A stretch of 64,000 nucleotides of DNA from Brevundimonas sp. SH203 (GCF_002157625.1 NZ_BDMM01000003.1:186001-250000); one strand, 5' to 3'. Shown: positions 18,086 to 26,715, numbered from the stretch's first letter. The notes: generated by a model not told the origin, from the sequence alone. Made by a program: numbers and translations.

Positions 18086-19933
18086 GTGAACCCGCCCGCT
18101 TCCACGACCCAGCGCCGTTACGATCTCGACTGGATACGGGTCGGCGCCTTCGGCCTGCTGATCCTGTATCACGTCGGCCTGGTCTATGGCGTCTATGACT
18201 GGCACGTCCACAGCGCCCACACCTTCGAGTGGATGCGCGAGGCCATCCTGATCACCAATCCCTGGCGGCTGACGCTGCTGTTTCTGGTGTCGGGCGCGGC
18301 CTTGCGGTTCATGACCCTGCGTCGCACCCCGCGCCAGGTGGCCCGCGCCCGGTTCGAGCGGCTGGTCCCGCCCCTGCTGTTCGGGGCGGTGGTGCTGGTG
18401 CCGATCCAGGCCTGGATCGAGGCGATGGACAAGGGCGGCTGGCCCGGCGGCGTCGCCGGATACGTCGCCTGGATGGGGCGCGAGTTCGGGCCCAGCGGCC
18501 TGGCCGACGGGGTGCCGGTCAATCACCTGTGGTTCATCGTCTATATCGCCGCCTACAGCATCGTGGCGATCCTGCTGTGGCGTCGGGCCGGCCTGATCGA
18601 GGGGCTGGGGCGCGGGCTGGAGCGCGCGCTGAGGGGACCGTGGCTGCTGGTCCTGCCCATCCTCTATCTCTTCGCCATCCGCTACAGCCTGTTTCCCACC
18701 TTCGGGATCACCAACGTCCTGCACTGGGACTGGTACAACCACGCCCTGTCGCTGGCGGCCTTCGTGTTCGGCTTCGCCATCGTCGGGCGCGAGGATCTGT
18801 GGCGGACCATCGAACGCTATCGCTGGATCGCCGCCGGACTGGCGGTCACGGCCCTGCCGATCATGATGATCCAGGTCTGGCATCCCGGCGCGCGCGCCTT
18901 CTGGGACGTGCCGCGCGCCCTGGTCTATGCGATCGACCAGTGGGCCACCATCGTCGCCATCTTGGGCTTCGGCTCGAAGCATCTGCGCGACCACAGCGGG
19001 CCGGTGCTGACCTATCTGACCCAGGCGACCTTCCCCCTCTATCTGGCGCACCAGACCGTTCTGGTCGCCGCCGTCTGGATCATCCGGCCCGCCGCCCTGC
19101 CGGCGGGGCTGGAGGCGCTGGCCCTGGTCGCCGTCACCTTCCTGGGCAGTCTGGCGATCTACGAGGTCGTGCGCCGCATCCCCGCCATCCGGCCGCTGTG
19201 GGGGCTGAAGCCGCTGGACGACCGCCCCTGGCCGCTGGACCTCAAGGCCCTGCTGAAGCCCAAGCTGCGCTATCACCGTCGCCGTCGCCTGCTGGGCGTG
19301 GGGGTCGCGGCGCCCCTTCTGGCCCTGACGGTGGTGGCCGTCGCCATCCTCGCCTACCCCGGCTTCAACAACGCCACCCAGTATCTGAGCGAGCTGGGCG
19401 GGGCCAAGGCCCAGGCGCCGATCATCTTCAACGGCGGGGTCTTCGTCGCCGGGATCATGGCCGGGCTGGCGGGCGTCGGATTCGGACTGGCCATCTACGC
19501 CCTGACCGGCGCGCGGGTGGCGGGCTGGGTCGTCGCCGTCGTCTTCGTTTTGGCGGGCGGGGGCATGTCGGCCTCGACCCTGTGGCCCTGGCCCGATCCG
19601 CGCCACATGGTCATCAACCTGGCCCTGGGCATCCAGCTGGCCCCGCTGCTGCTGCTGTGGGGGCTGGCGAAACGGCGCGACATGCCGCGTCTCAAGGTCT
19701 TCCTGATTGCGACCTTCGTGGTCATGGCCGTCCTGACCGTCCTGACCAAACATCTGGTCCTGCCCGGCACGGTCAACGACGCCAACGTCGGCTGGTGGGA
19801 GCGGCTCTACGCCCTCGTCCTGGTGTGCTGGGTCGGGGTTGCGGCCTGGGTTCTGGACCGTAAACTGCTGTCGGTCGCCACAGAGTCGCCGCCGCATCGC
19901 CCGACCGTCGCCCCCTTCGACGTCCCGGCTTGA
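18086..19933 (+). CDS. Acyltransferase-3 membrane protein fused to a DUF998-like domain
   Basis: About 615 residues with many membrane segments. The first half is an acyltransferase family 3 domain: RYDLDWIRVGAFGLLILYHV with the family R/H region, then FLVSGAALRF, RARFERLVPPLLFG and NHLWFIVYI. These enzymes move acyl groups onto glycans or other extracytoplasmic acceptors. After a cytoplasmic stretch (PKLRYHRRRRLLG) the second half has about six more membrane helices with YPGFNNATQYLSELGG and GGMSASTLWPWPDPRHM, which look like DUF998. The start is uncertain: GTG at 18086 or TTG at 18050, neither with a well-spaced ribosome binding site. Substrate unknown; proximity to opgH invites a link to glucan substitution, but that is speculation. 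Confidence 0.75.
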   Translation: MNPPASTTQRRYDLDWIRVGAFGLLILYHVGLVYGVYDWHVHSAHTFEWMREAILITNPWRLTLLFLVSGAALRFMTLRRTPRQVARARFERLVPPLLFGAVVLVPIQAWIEAMDKGGWPGGVAGYVAWMGREFGPSGLADGVPVNHLWFIVYIAAYSIVAILLWRRAGLIEGLGRGLERALRGPWLLVLPILYLFAIRYSLFPTFGITNVLHWDWYNHALSLAAFVFGFAIVGREDLWRTIERYRWIAAGLAVTALPIMMIQVWHPGARAFWDVPRALVYAIDQWATIVAILGFGSKHLRDHSGPVLTYLTQATFPLYLAHQTVLVAAVWIIRPAALPAGLEALALVAVTFLGSLAIYEVVRRIPAIRPLWGLKPLDDRPWPLDLKALLKPKLRYHRRRRLLGVGVAAPLLALTVVAVAILAYPGFNNATQYLSELGGAKAQAPIIFNGGVFVAGIMAGLAGVGFGLAIYALTGARVAGWVVAVVFVLAGGGMSASTLWPWPDPRHMVINLALGIQLAPLLLLWGLAKRRDMPRLKVFLIATFVVMAVLTVLTKHLVLPGTVNDANVGWWERLYALVLVCWVGVAAWVLDRKLLSVATESPPHRPTVAPFDVPA

Positions 19934-20086
19934 CGAAACCCCCACAATTTTCGGTTTCATCAACATTGCGTGATTGAAAATCGCGCGAATGTGATCGATT
20001 ATGCAGGGCGTGTTGCAGTGCAGCACTCCGCGTCGTTCCCAGCCCTCGGGACGGCGTTCGGTTCACTCGGGGGCGTCCAGAGCGGC

Positions 20087-22051
20087 ATGAACAAGCTGGC
20101 GATCCGGCCTGTCGAACAGGCTGAAATCCAGACCACGATTCCCGGCGCGAACACGCCGTCCTGGTCGTGGCTGCCCGACGAGGCGCGACTGGCCATGCCG
20201 GTGCAGTCGCTGGCGGCGCCCGACGCCGTCGCCGAACTGACGCCCGCGACCTCGCCGCGCACGGTGGCCCTGCGCCGTCTGGCCCTGCTGGCCGGCACAA
20301 TCGTCATGACGGGCCTGTCCGCCATCGCCCCCTTCTACCTGTACGCCCGCAAGGGTTGGGACGGGACCGAGATCCTGGCCTTCAGCCTGTTCATGGTGCT
20401 GATCACCGCCATCTCCTGCTGGTTCGTCAGCGGCCTGATGGGCCTGTTCGTCATGCTGCGCGGCAAGGATCAGCAGGATCTGGCCTTCTCGCCCCATCCG
20501 GCCATGCCGCGCACCCGCACGGCCCTGTTGATGCCGCTGTACAACGAGGACGCCCGCGCCTCCTTCGCCCGTCTGGCCATGATCGACCAGTCGCTGGCCC
20601 GCCTGGGCGCCGCCTCGGCCTTCGACATCTTCGTCCTCAGCGATTCGACCAAGGAAGACGCCGCCGCCGACGAGCGTTCGGTGTTCCAGTCGTTCCGCCT
20701 GACCGCCCATTCCAAGGCCTTCTACCGTCGCCGCACCGACAACGCCGAGCGCAAGGCCGGCAATCTGGCCGAATGGGTCCGTCGTTTCGGCGGCGCCTAT
20801 GAGAACATGATCGTCCTGGACGCCGACAGCACCATGGCCGGCGAGACCCTGCTGCGCATGGTCGACGCGATGGAGCGCAATCCCGGCGTCGGCCTGATCC
20901 AGACCGCCCCGGTCATCATCAAGGCCCGCACCATCTTCGCGCGCGTGTCGCAATATTCGGTGCGTCTGTACGGCCGCGTCGCCGCCGCCGGCCTGGCCTA
21001 CTGGACCGGCTCGGAGTCGAGCTACTGGGGCCACAACGCCATCATCCGCACCCGCGCCTTCGCCGCCTGCTGCGGTCTGCCGCACCTGAAGGGCCGCAAG
21101 CCCTTCGGCGGCCACATCATGAGCCACGACGTCGTCGAGGCCGCCCTGATGCGCCGCGCCGGCTGGGCCGTCCACGTCACCGCCTCGCTGGACGGATCGT
21201 GGGAGGAAACCCCGCCCTCGATCACCGACTTCATCCGCCGCGACCACCGCTGGTTCCAGGGCAATCTGCAGCACCTGGGCCTGATCACGGCCAAGGGCCT
21301 GTCGCCGATGAGCCGCCTTCAGCTGCTGATGGGCTGCATGGCCTATATGTCCTCGCCCCTGTGGCTGGCGTCGCTGATGGTCGGCCTGTTCATCCAGATG
21401 TTCTATCCGGTCGACTGGTCCAGCTTCTTCTACATCCTGAACCCGCAGTTCACGCCCTTCATGCTGGCGTCCTTCCTGTCGGGCATCCTGCTGATCGGGC
21501 CCAAGTTCATGGGCGCGGCCCTGGTGCTGAGCCGCCCGGCCGAGCTGCGCGCCTTCGGCGGCCGCCGCGCCATCGCCCGCGGCATGGCGGCCGAGATCGC
21601 CCTGTCCGCCATCCTGGCCCCCATCCTGATGGTCGCCAACACCAAGGCCTTCCTCCAGATCGTCTCGGGCCACGACACCGGCTGGTCGACCCAGCAGCGC
21701 GAGGCCGACGGCCTGGCCTGGTCCGACGCCTTCCGCGCCATGCGCTGGCAGATGGTCGCCGGCGTCGGCTTCCTGATCCCGCTGGCCGTCCGCCCCGACC
21801 TGGCCACCTGGTTCGCCCCGATCGTCCTGCCGCTGCTGCTGGCCGCCCCGATCGCCGTCTGGACCTCGCGCGTCCGTTCCGGCGACGCCCTGGCCAAAAA
21901 GGGCTTCCTGGTCACGCCGGTTCAGGATGGCGTCAGCGTTTCGCCGGCCGTCCTGCACACGCCCCGTTCGCCGCTGCGCGCGGTCGCCGGCGGCGTCCTG
22001 GCCCCCGTCGCCGCCCCCGCCATGGTCCCGGCCCGCGCGCCGGAGCTGTAA
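20087..22051 (+). CDS. opgH: Glucans biosynthesis glucosyltransferase H
   Basis: Inner-membrane GT2 glucosyltransferase that polymerises the beta-glucan backbone of osmoregulated periplasmic glucans. 654 residues. Membrane helices near residues 65-130 precede the catalytic domain: LLMPLYNEDA, VLSDSTKED, VLDADSTM (the DxD-like pair), ESSYWGHNAIIR and the acceptor/processivity block FIRRDHRWFQGNLQHL (R-x-x-R-W type). Further helices follow. The start at 20087 was taken because the conserved N terminus begins there; the ribosome binding site is poor. opgG, which usually lies beside opgH in Gammaproteobacteria, is absent from the neighbourhood. Confidence 0.9.
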   Translation: MNKLAIRPVEQAEIQTTIPGANTPSWSWLPDEARLAMPVQSLAAPDAVAELTPATSPRTVALRRLALLAGTIVMTGLSAIAPFYLYARKGWDGTEILAFSLFMVLITAISCWFVSGLMGLFVMLRGKDQQDLAFSPHPAMPRTRTALLMPLYNEDARASFARLAMIDQSLARLGAASAFDIFVLSDSTKEDAAADERSVFQSFRLTAHSKAFYRRRTDNAERKAGNLAEWVRRFGGAYENMIVLDADSTMAGETLLRMVDAMERNPGVGLIQTAPVIIKARTIFARVSQYSVRLYGRVAAAGLAYWTGSESSYWGHNAIIRTRAFAACCGLPHLKGRKPFGGHIMSHDVVEAALMRRAGWAVHVTASLDGSWEETPPSITDFIRRDHRWFQGNLQHLGLITAKGLSPMSRLQLLMGCMAYMSSPLWLASLMVGLFIQMFYPVDWSSFFYILNPQFTPFMLASFLSGILLIGPKFMGAALVLSRPAELRAFGGRRAIARGMAAEIALSAILAPILMVANTKAFLQIVSGHDTGWSTQQREADGLAWSDAFRAMRWQMVAGVGFLIPLAVRPDLATWFAPIVLPLLLAAPIAVWTSRVRSGDALAKKGFLVTPVQDGVSVSPAVLHTPRSPLRAVAGGVLAPVAAPAMVPARAPEL

Positions 22052-22166
22052 GGGTCCACCGATGCGTGGCGGCCACAGTGTCGCCACAACCGTTACGGTC
22101 AAGCTCGACGCGGAGGCGACTTCGCATCACCTTCGACCTCTGACCTTTTCGGGGAGACGTGATTCC

Positions 22167-22487
22167 ATGGCCGCCAAGTCCAACGGTTCCGACACCAAGC
22201 CCGACCTGCGGCTCGTCGCGGCCGAGGCCGAGATATACGATCTGATGAAAGCCCCTGAAACCACCGCCGACCGCGTCAAACGCCTGCAGCTCGAAGCCCA
22301 CGCCCTGGCGCTGGAAGAGATCGAGGCGCTGGAGAAGCTGCTGCTGGACGCCGCCGCCAAGGCCAAGGCCATCGCCGACGGCGGCGACGCCTATCCGGTC
22401 GGCGCCCGCGAGATCGCCTCGCGCCTGGCGACCGACCTGCCCAATCGCGCCGAGACCATCAAGACCATCGTCCACCGCGTCGGCTGA
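22167..22487 (+). CDS. Hypothetical helical protein, 106 aa
   Basis: Not recognised. The start at 22167 has GGGGAG 11 bases upstream. The protein is soluble and almost wholly alpha-helical, with a heptad-like central part (TADRVKRLQLEAHALALEEI, then EALEKLLLDAAAKAKAI), and no signal peptide or membrane segment. It follows opgH on the same strand after 115 bases, and precedes the SDR gene by 76 bases. Codon use matches the neighbours, so it is likely a real lineage-specific gene. Confidence 0.7.
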   Translation: MAAKSNGSDTKPDLRLVAAEAEIYDLMKAPETTADRVKRLQLEAHALALEEIEALEKLLLDAAAKAKAIADGGDAYPVGAREIASRLATDLPNRAETIKTIVHRVG

Positions 22488-22563
22488 CCGCCGAACCTGA
22501 GCCGTCGGAACGACTGGCGCTCCCGACCGCTCTCCTGAGGCCCCCCTCTTCAGGAGACGATCC

Positions 22564-23550
22564 ATGGACGACAAGACCCACGCGCGCGCCGACGCCGTCG
22601 CCGACCACGAACGCGCCATCCAGCGCGACATCGACGCCAGGGACCGGGCGTCCGGCGACGCCACGCCGTCCGGCGCGGTCCAGGCCGGCGCCCGGCCCTA
22701 TCCCGAACCGCCCTTCCCCAGGCAGCACCAGACCAAGCCCGGCGACGAGGCGGCGCTCGATCCCGCCCCCTTGTATGATGCGCCGTTCTGGAAAGGGTCG
22801 GGCAAGCTCGACGGGTTCGCCGCCCTGATCACCGGCGCGGATTCCGGCATCGGCCGCGCCGTCGCCGTCCTGTTCGCGCGCGAGGGCAGCGACGTCGTCA
22901 TCTGCCACCTGGACGAGGACGCCGACGCCGAGATCACCAAAGCCGCCGTCGAGGCCGAGGGCCGACGCGCCCTGGTGCTGAAGGGCGACGTCTCCGATCC
23001 CGCCTTCGCCGAGGCCGCCGTAAAGGCCACGCTGGACGCCTTCGGTCGCCTCGACGTCCTGGTCCCCAACGCCGCCTTCCAGGAACACGTCCCCGCCTTC
23101 GAGGACCTGACCTACGACCATTTCGACCGCACGCTGAAGACCAACCTCTACGGCTATTTCAACATGACCAAGGCGGCGGTCCCGCATATGCGGAACGGCG
23201 GCGCCGTCGTCATGACCGGCTCCGTGACGGGGCTTCAGGGCAACAAGGACCTGCTGGACTATTCCCTGACCAAGGGCGGCATCCACGCCTATGCCCGATC
23301 GCTGGGCACGCATCTGGCGCCGCGCGGCATTCGCGTGAACGTGGTCGCGCCCGGCCCCGTCTGGACCCCGCTGAATCCCGCCGACAAGGATGCCGAAGCC
23401 GTCTCGGAATTCGGGTCGCAGACGGTCATGAAACGCCCCGCCCAGCCTGAAGAGATCGCCCCCGCCTACGTCTTCTTGGCCTCGCCCCAGATGTCCAGCT
23501 ACATCACCGGCGAAATCCTGCCGATCATCGGCGGCTATTCGGGGGGCTAG
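22564..23550 (+). CDS. SDR family oxidoreductase (YghA/general-stress type)
   Basis: NAD(P)-dependent short-chain dehydrogenase of 328 residues, with the extra 80-residue N-terminal extension typical of the YghA/GsiB-linked glucose-dehydrogenase-like SDR group. The cofactor motif is ALITGADSGIGRAVAVLFAR, the NNAG-equivalent is PNAAFQ, and the active site is the Ser in MTGSVTG with YSLTKGG (Y-x-x-x-K). The C terminus (YITGEILPIIGGYSGG) is also typical. The substrate is not known for most members; several are stress-induced. CAGGAG lies 8 bases before the ATG. Confidence 0.88.
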   Translation: MDDKTHARADAVADHERAIQRDIDARDRASGDATPSGAVQAGARPYPEPPFPRQHQTKPGDEAALDPAPLYDAPFWKGSGKLDGFAALITGADSGIGRAVAVLFAREGSDVVICHLDEDADAEITKAAVEAEGRRALVLKGDVSDPAFAEAAVKATLDAFGRLDVLVPNAAFQEHVPAFEDLTYDHFDRTLKTNLYGYFNMTKAAVPHMRNGGAVVMTGSVTGLQGNKDLLDYSLTKGGIHAYARSLGTHLAPRGIRVNVVAPGPVWTPLNPADKDAEAVSEFGSQTVMKRPAQPEEIAPAYVFLASPQMSSYITGEILPIIGGYSGG

Positions 23551-23558
23551 GACGCCGC

Positions 23559-23587
23559 GTCATCCTCGCCGCGCCGGCGAGGATGAC
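23559..23587. terminator. Hairpin between convergent genes
   Basis: GTCATCCTCGCC and its perfect inverse (12 bp) around a GCGCC loop, between the stops of the SDR gene and the acetyltransferase gene. There is no T run, so it could equally be a short member of the intergenic palindrome family rather than an intrinsic terminator. Confidence 0.45.
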
Positions 23588-23601
23588 GGCCCGCACGGAA
23601 C

Positions 23602-23898
23602 CTACGCCAGCACGTCGTCGTAGTCTGGATGTCGCTTGTGCCAGGCGACGGCGTAGCTGCACTGCGGATACAGCTTCATCCCCGTCTCGCGCGCGCGTTC
23701 GGCCAGGGCCTGCATGAACCGCCCCGCCGCGCCCGATCCGCGCAGGGCGTGATCCGCCTCGACGTGCAGGATCATCCGCGCATCCCCGCGCACGGCGTAG
23801 TCGGCCCAGACCTGGCCCGCCCCGCCCTCGCTGTTGAAATCCTGTTCGAAGCGGTTCTCGTCCGCCTTGTCGATCAGTTCGCCCCGGCCGTCGGTCAT
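23602..23898 (-). CDS. Small GNAT-like N-acetyltransferase (YjdJ type)
   Basis: A 98-residue minimal acetyltransferase-fold protein. It shows the pattern of the YidJ/YjdJ subgroup: an N-terminal strand with R-F-E-Q, a central MILHVEADHALRGSGAAGRF where the RGSGAAGRF segment is the acetyl-CoA binding turn, and a C-terminal LYPQCSYAVAWHKRHPDY. The last segment, C-S-Y-A-x-A-W-x-x-x-H-P-x-Y, is diagnostic of the group. Substrate unknown. AGGAG lies 6 bases before the ATG. It is convergent with the SDR gene and heads a run of small minus-strand genes. Confidence 0.85.
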   Translation of the reverse strand: MTDGRGELIDKADENRFEQDFNSEGGAGQVWADYAVRGDARMILHVEADHALRGSGAAGRFMQALAERARETGMKLYPQCSYAVAWHKRHPDYDDVLA

Positions 23899-23956
23899 GC
23901 GTCGCTCCTGTGTGTCCAGGCATCAACCGCCGACCGGGCCGCCGCGTTCCCGCCCT

Positions 23957-24340
23957 TCAGATCGGCCGGTTCTGCACCAGATTGATCAGCCCCAGCACGC
24001 TCTTGACCGTGAACCATACGCTGAGCAGGAACCAGATCAGCACGAACAGCAGCAGGAACGGTATGCCGATCAGAAACACCGAGGCGACGGCGCTGATCCC
24101 GATGCCGATCCAGGCCGCGATGGTCCACCAGAACACCGACCAGAACAGGGCGATCTGCGCCTCGACGTGCTGGCGCGCCACGCCCGTCGCCGTGCCGCGC
24201 GTGACGTAGGACACGACCAGGCCGATCAGCACCAGCACGTTCGCGCTGGGGATCGACAGGATGAACAGCGCCCAGGCGATCAGGGCGCCCACCTTGCCCT
24301 CCGGCTCGCGTCCGGCGGAGAAATCGGGGGCGTCGGTCAT
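23957..24340 (-). CDS. DUF4870-like small membrane protein
   Basis: 127 residues with three or four membrane helices. The first (GALIAWALFILSIPSANVLVL) and the sequence YVTRGTATGVARQHVEAQI fit the DUF4870/Tic20-like small membrane protein group. The charged R-x-H between helices is the usual conserved part. No enzymatic role is known. AAGGA precedes the ATG by about 5 bases. The next gene, at 24356, ends 15 bases upstream of this start on the same strand, so they are probably co-transcribed. Confidence 0.7.
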   Translation of the reverse strand: MTDAPDFSAGREPEGKVGALIAWALFILSIPSANVLVLIGLVVSYVTRGTATGVARQHVEAQIALFWSVFWWTIAAWIGIGISAVASVFLIGIPFLLLFVLIWFLLSVWFTVKSVLGLINLVQNRPI

Positions 24341-24355
24341 GGTGATCCTTGGGTC

Positions 24356-25024
24356 TTAGAACAGCCAGCTGCGGGGCTTGGGAACGGCCTGGCCGCTCTT
24401 CAGTTTCAACACCCCATAGGCGCCGCGCGCCAGAATCCAGATCGCCACGGCGAACAGGACGATCACTCCGATATTGACCACCACCAGCACGGCGCCGAGG
24501 ACGGCGGCGGCGATGGCGCCGACGATGGTCCGCTTCTGATACTGGGCGTGGCTGCCTTCCAGCGTGTCGGTCGCCGCGTCGCGCCGCATCACCGCCAGCA
24601 GCGCAACCAGGCACGAGGCGCCCAGCGTCGGCACCGCCAGCAGGATCAACACATAGACCGCATACAGCCGCATCGGCACGGCCGGTCCCGGAACGCGGTC
24701 GGGAACCCGCGACGCCTCGGCCCGCATCTGCTGGCGCACGGCGGCGTGGGGCGCGGCGGCGCGCGACGGCGCATGCGGCGCGAACCGGGCCACGGGCTGC
24801 ACCCCCTCGCTGCGGTCGAACGGCCCGGGTTCCGCAGGCAGGGATTCGGGCGGCAGCGGCGGATCGAACAGGTCCGGCTCCTCGTCCGGCTCCGGCGCCG
24901 CGACCGGCTCGGCCGCGCGCGTCCGCCCGGCCAGAGAGGCGGGCGAGACGAAGCCGACGTGCGCGTCGTGATCGGTCTCGTCCTGCGCTTCGGCAGGGGT
25001 CTTGGGATCGCCGGGCTCGGCCAT
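24356..25024 (-). CDS. Hypothetical protein with acidic Pro-rich N terminus and two membrane helices
   Basis: Not recognised. From the start at 25024 the protein is 222 residues. Residues 1-110 are low-complexity, acidic and proline-rich (PEPDEEPDLFDPPLPPESL) and probably disordered. Two groups of hydrophobic helices follow (MRLYAVYVLILLAVPTLGA; GAIAAAVLGAVLVVVNIGVI). The layout recalls the DUF4870-like protein encoded just downstream, with an added cytoplasmic tail. A GAGAGAAG leader sits before the ATG; upstream in-frame codons run into the inverted-repeat region and were excluded. Confidence 0.65.
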   Translation of the reverse strand: MAEPGDPKTPAEAQDETDHDAHVGFVSPASLAGRTRAAEPVAAPEPDEEPDLFDPPLPPESLPAEPGPFDRSEGVQPVARFAPHAPSRAAAPHAAVRQQMRAEASRVPDRVPGPAVPMRLYAVYVLILLAVPTLGASCLVALLAVMRRDAATDTLEGSHAQYQKRTIVGAIAAAVLGAVLVVVNIGVIVLFAVAIWILARGAYGVLKLKSGQAVPKPRSWLF

Positions 25025-25145
25025 GAACAACGCTTCTCTCACGCCGGACGCCCGGCTGGACTCATCGGGGCGACAATGGCGGTCGATGCGGCGCGAAGCA
25101 ACCGGCCTTCGCCCTCTAGGGTCAATCGACATTCAGCCCAAGACA

Positions 25146-25272
25146 GTCATTCCGGGGCGTCCGAAGGACGAACCCGGAACCCAGGAGGCGGGCATCAGGC
25201 GTTGGATGCGTTCAACAACGTGACCGCCCCCCTGGGTTCCGGGTTCTTCGCTCCGCTCAGCCCCGGAATGAC
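25146..25272. repeat. Intergenic inverted repeat
   Basis: GTCATTCCGGGGC at 25146-25158 and GCCCCGGAATGAC at 25260-25272 pair perfectly. Inside, ACCCGGAACCCAG and CTGGGTTCCGGGT pair as well. The CATTCCGGG core is shared with the element at 45100-45150, so both belong to one dispersed family. Confidence 0.75.
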
Positions 25273-25309
25273 GAGCCGAGACACCTGCCTTCACGACTGT
25301 CGATTGAAC

Positions 25310-25708
25310 CTAGCGCCCCAGCACGATCTCGCAGCCCGGCGCCGCGACGGCCGCCAGGGCGCCCGGCTTTTCGATCCGCACCGTGGCCCGCCGCACCCGT
25401 CCGTCCTCCAGACAGGCCCGCGCCAGCCGTTCGGCGAAGGTCTCCACCAGCCCCACATGCCCCGCCTCGGCGATGGCGCGCGCCGCATTGGCCACGGTCT
25501 CGTAGTTGATGGTGTCGCCCAGCCGTTCGATGGGGCGCGGCTCCAGCTCCAGCGTCACGTCGATCACCAGCCGCTGCAGCCGCCCGTGTTCGTGGTCATA
25601 GACCCCGATGCCCGCCTCGACCTCCAGCCCGCGCACGAAGACGCTCAGCCGTTCGACCCGCACCGGATCGGGCGCCGGGAACGGCGAAACCTGCGACGAC
25701 TGGACCAC
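25310..25708 (-). CDS. folB: Dihydroneopterin aldolase
   Basis: Converts 7,8-dihydroneopterin to 6-hydroxymethyl-dihydropterin and glycolaldehyde in folate synthesis. The 132-residue protein has the family marks: RGLEVEAGIGVYDHEHGRLQ (with the conserved Glu/Tyr region), DTINYETVANAA, LVETFAERLA and the catalytic Lys in VRIEKPGAL. It starts 5 bases after the stop of the folM-like gene, so the two are co-transcribed and probably translationally linked. Confidence 0.92.
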   Translation of the reverse strand: MVQSSQVSPFPAPDPVRVERLSVFVRGLEVEAGIGVYDHEHGRLQRLVIDVTLELEPRPIERLGDTINYETVANAARAIAEAGHVGLVETFAERLARACLEDGRVRRATVRIEKPGALAAVAAPGCEIVLGR

Positions 25709-25713
25709 GCGGC

Positions 25714-26463
25714 CTACTCCTGGATGTCGGGGGTGCGCCAGGCCAGATGCTGGCCCCCGTCGACGGCGATCATCTGGCCCGTGACCATCCGGGCGTCAAT
25801 CAGCCACAGCACCGCCTCGGCCACCGCCTCCGGGCTGCCGGGCGTCTCCAGCAGGGTGGCGCGCGCCTCGGCGGCGAATTCCTCGGGCGTCTGATGGATG
25901 GACGGCAGGGTCGGCCCCGGCCCCACCCCGTTGACGCGAATGCCCGGCGCCAGCGCCTGGGCCAGGGTCTGGGTCGCCCACCACAGCCCGTTGCGCGACA
26001 GGCTGTAGGAGAAGAAGCGCGGGTCCGGCTTCAGCACCTTCTGGTCCAGCAGATTGACGATGGCGCCCCGATCCGTCTGGGCCGCGAACGCCTCGGCCAG
26101 CACCAGCGGCGCCCTCAGATTGGTCTCGATATGCGTGTCCCAGCTTTCGCGCGTCAGCCCGCCGATCCGGTCGTCGTGGAACACCGAGGCGTTGTTGACC
26201 AGAACCGTCACCGGCCCCAGCGCCTTGGCCGCCGCCGGGATCAGCCCGCGCACCCGCGCTTCGTCCGCCAGATCCCCCTGCACCAGACACGCCCGCCGCC
26301 CCAGGCCCGCGATCTCCTCGGCCAGACCCCGCGCCTCGTCGCCCGACGCATGATGGTGGATCGCCACGTCGAACCCGGCCCGCGCCAGCCTCAGACAAAT
26401 GGCCCGCCCGATCCGACGCGCCCCGCCCGTGACCAGGGCGACGCCGCGAGGCGAGTCAGTCAA
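25714..26463 (-). CDS. Pteridine reductase-like SDR (FolM type)
   Basis: A short-chain dehydrogenase of about 249 residues. The cofactor loop is TGGARRIGRAICLRLA, the Arg-containing T-G-x-x-x-R-x-G form found in pteridine reductases and FolM, which reduce dihydropterins or dihydromonapterin. NNASVFHDD replaces the usual NNAG. The catalytic Tyr and Lys positions read FSYSLSRNGLW, so the Lys is replaced by Arg, as in part of this group. The adjacent folB supports a pterin role. The start is taken as TTG 26463, which overlaps the stop of the small upstream gene; an alternative ATG at 26484 has no better ribosome binding site. Confidence 0.8.
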   Translation of the reverse strand: MTDSPRGVALVTGGARRIGRAICLRLARAGFDVAIHHHASGDEARGLAEEIAGLGRRACLVQGDLADEARVRGLIPAAAKALGPVTVLVNNASVFHDDRIGGLTRESWDTHIETNLRAPLVLAEAFAAQTDRGAIVNLLDQKVLKPDPRFFSYSLSRNGLWWATQTLAQALAPGIRVNGVGPGPTLPSIHQTPEEFAAEARATLLETPGSPEAVAEAVLWLIDARMVTGQMIAVDGGQHLAWRTPDIQE

Positions 26464-26536
26464 CCCGACCGAACTCGAACACATTGAAAGCCGCGATGAC
26501 GGCGATGAAGCCGAAGATAATGCCGAGCGCCAGCAT
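26456..26536 (-). CDS. 26-residue membrane peptide
   Basis: A tiny gene directly upstream of the folM-like gene. AGGAG lies 7 bases before the ATG at 26536. The product, MLALGIIFGFIAVIAAFNVF followed by EFGRVD, is one hydrophobic helix with a short charged tail. Its stop (TGA) overlaps the TTG start of the reductase as TTGACTGA, so ribosomes finishing the peptide can restart there. It may be a real membrane microprotein, a translated leader, or both. Function unknown. Confidence 0.55.
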   Translation of the reverse strand: MLALGIIFGFIAVIAAFNVFEFGRVD

Positions 26537-26666
26537 GATATGCTCCTGTTGTCCCCCTTGGCTTAGAGCGGGACGGGACGGGGTTCAAGCGGGGATGGAT
26601 CGGAGTTTATGTCCAAGAAGCGCTTGATAGCGGCTTCCGATCACCGTGTGCGGCCCAAAACGATGA

Positions 26667-26692
26667 GCACCATAGTCCGTGGACTTATAGTC
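26667..26692 (+). promoter_or_regulatory. C-box operator and promoter of the restriction module
   Basis: The sequence reads GCAC-CAT-AGTC-CGTG-GACT-TAT-AGTC, matching the controller-protein consensus GACT-N3-AGTC-N4-GACT-N3-AGTC with only the first half-site degenerate. TATAGT (26686-26691), a good -10 box, lies inside the right half-site. The controller start follows at 26716. This is the arrangement known for BamHI- and PvuII-type C genes, where the C dimer first activates and later represses its own promoter. Confidence 0.8.
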
Positions 26693-26715
26693 GCCGTCCG
26701 AACAAGCATTGCACT

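Noticed and set aside
16484-20026. Very long minus-strand open frame opposite the DUF1338 and acyltransferase genes
   Set aside because: A Gln/Gly/Arg/Asp-rich antisense shadow; both plus-strand genes have conserved motifs throughout.
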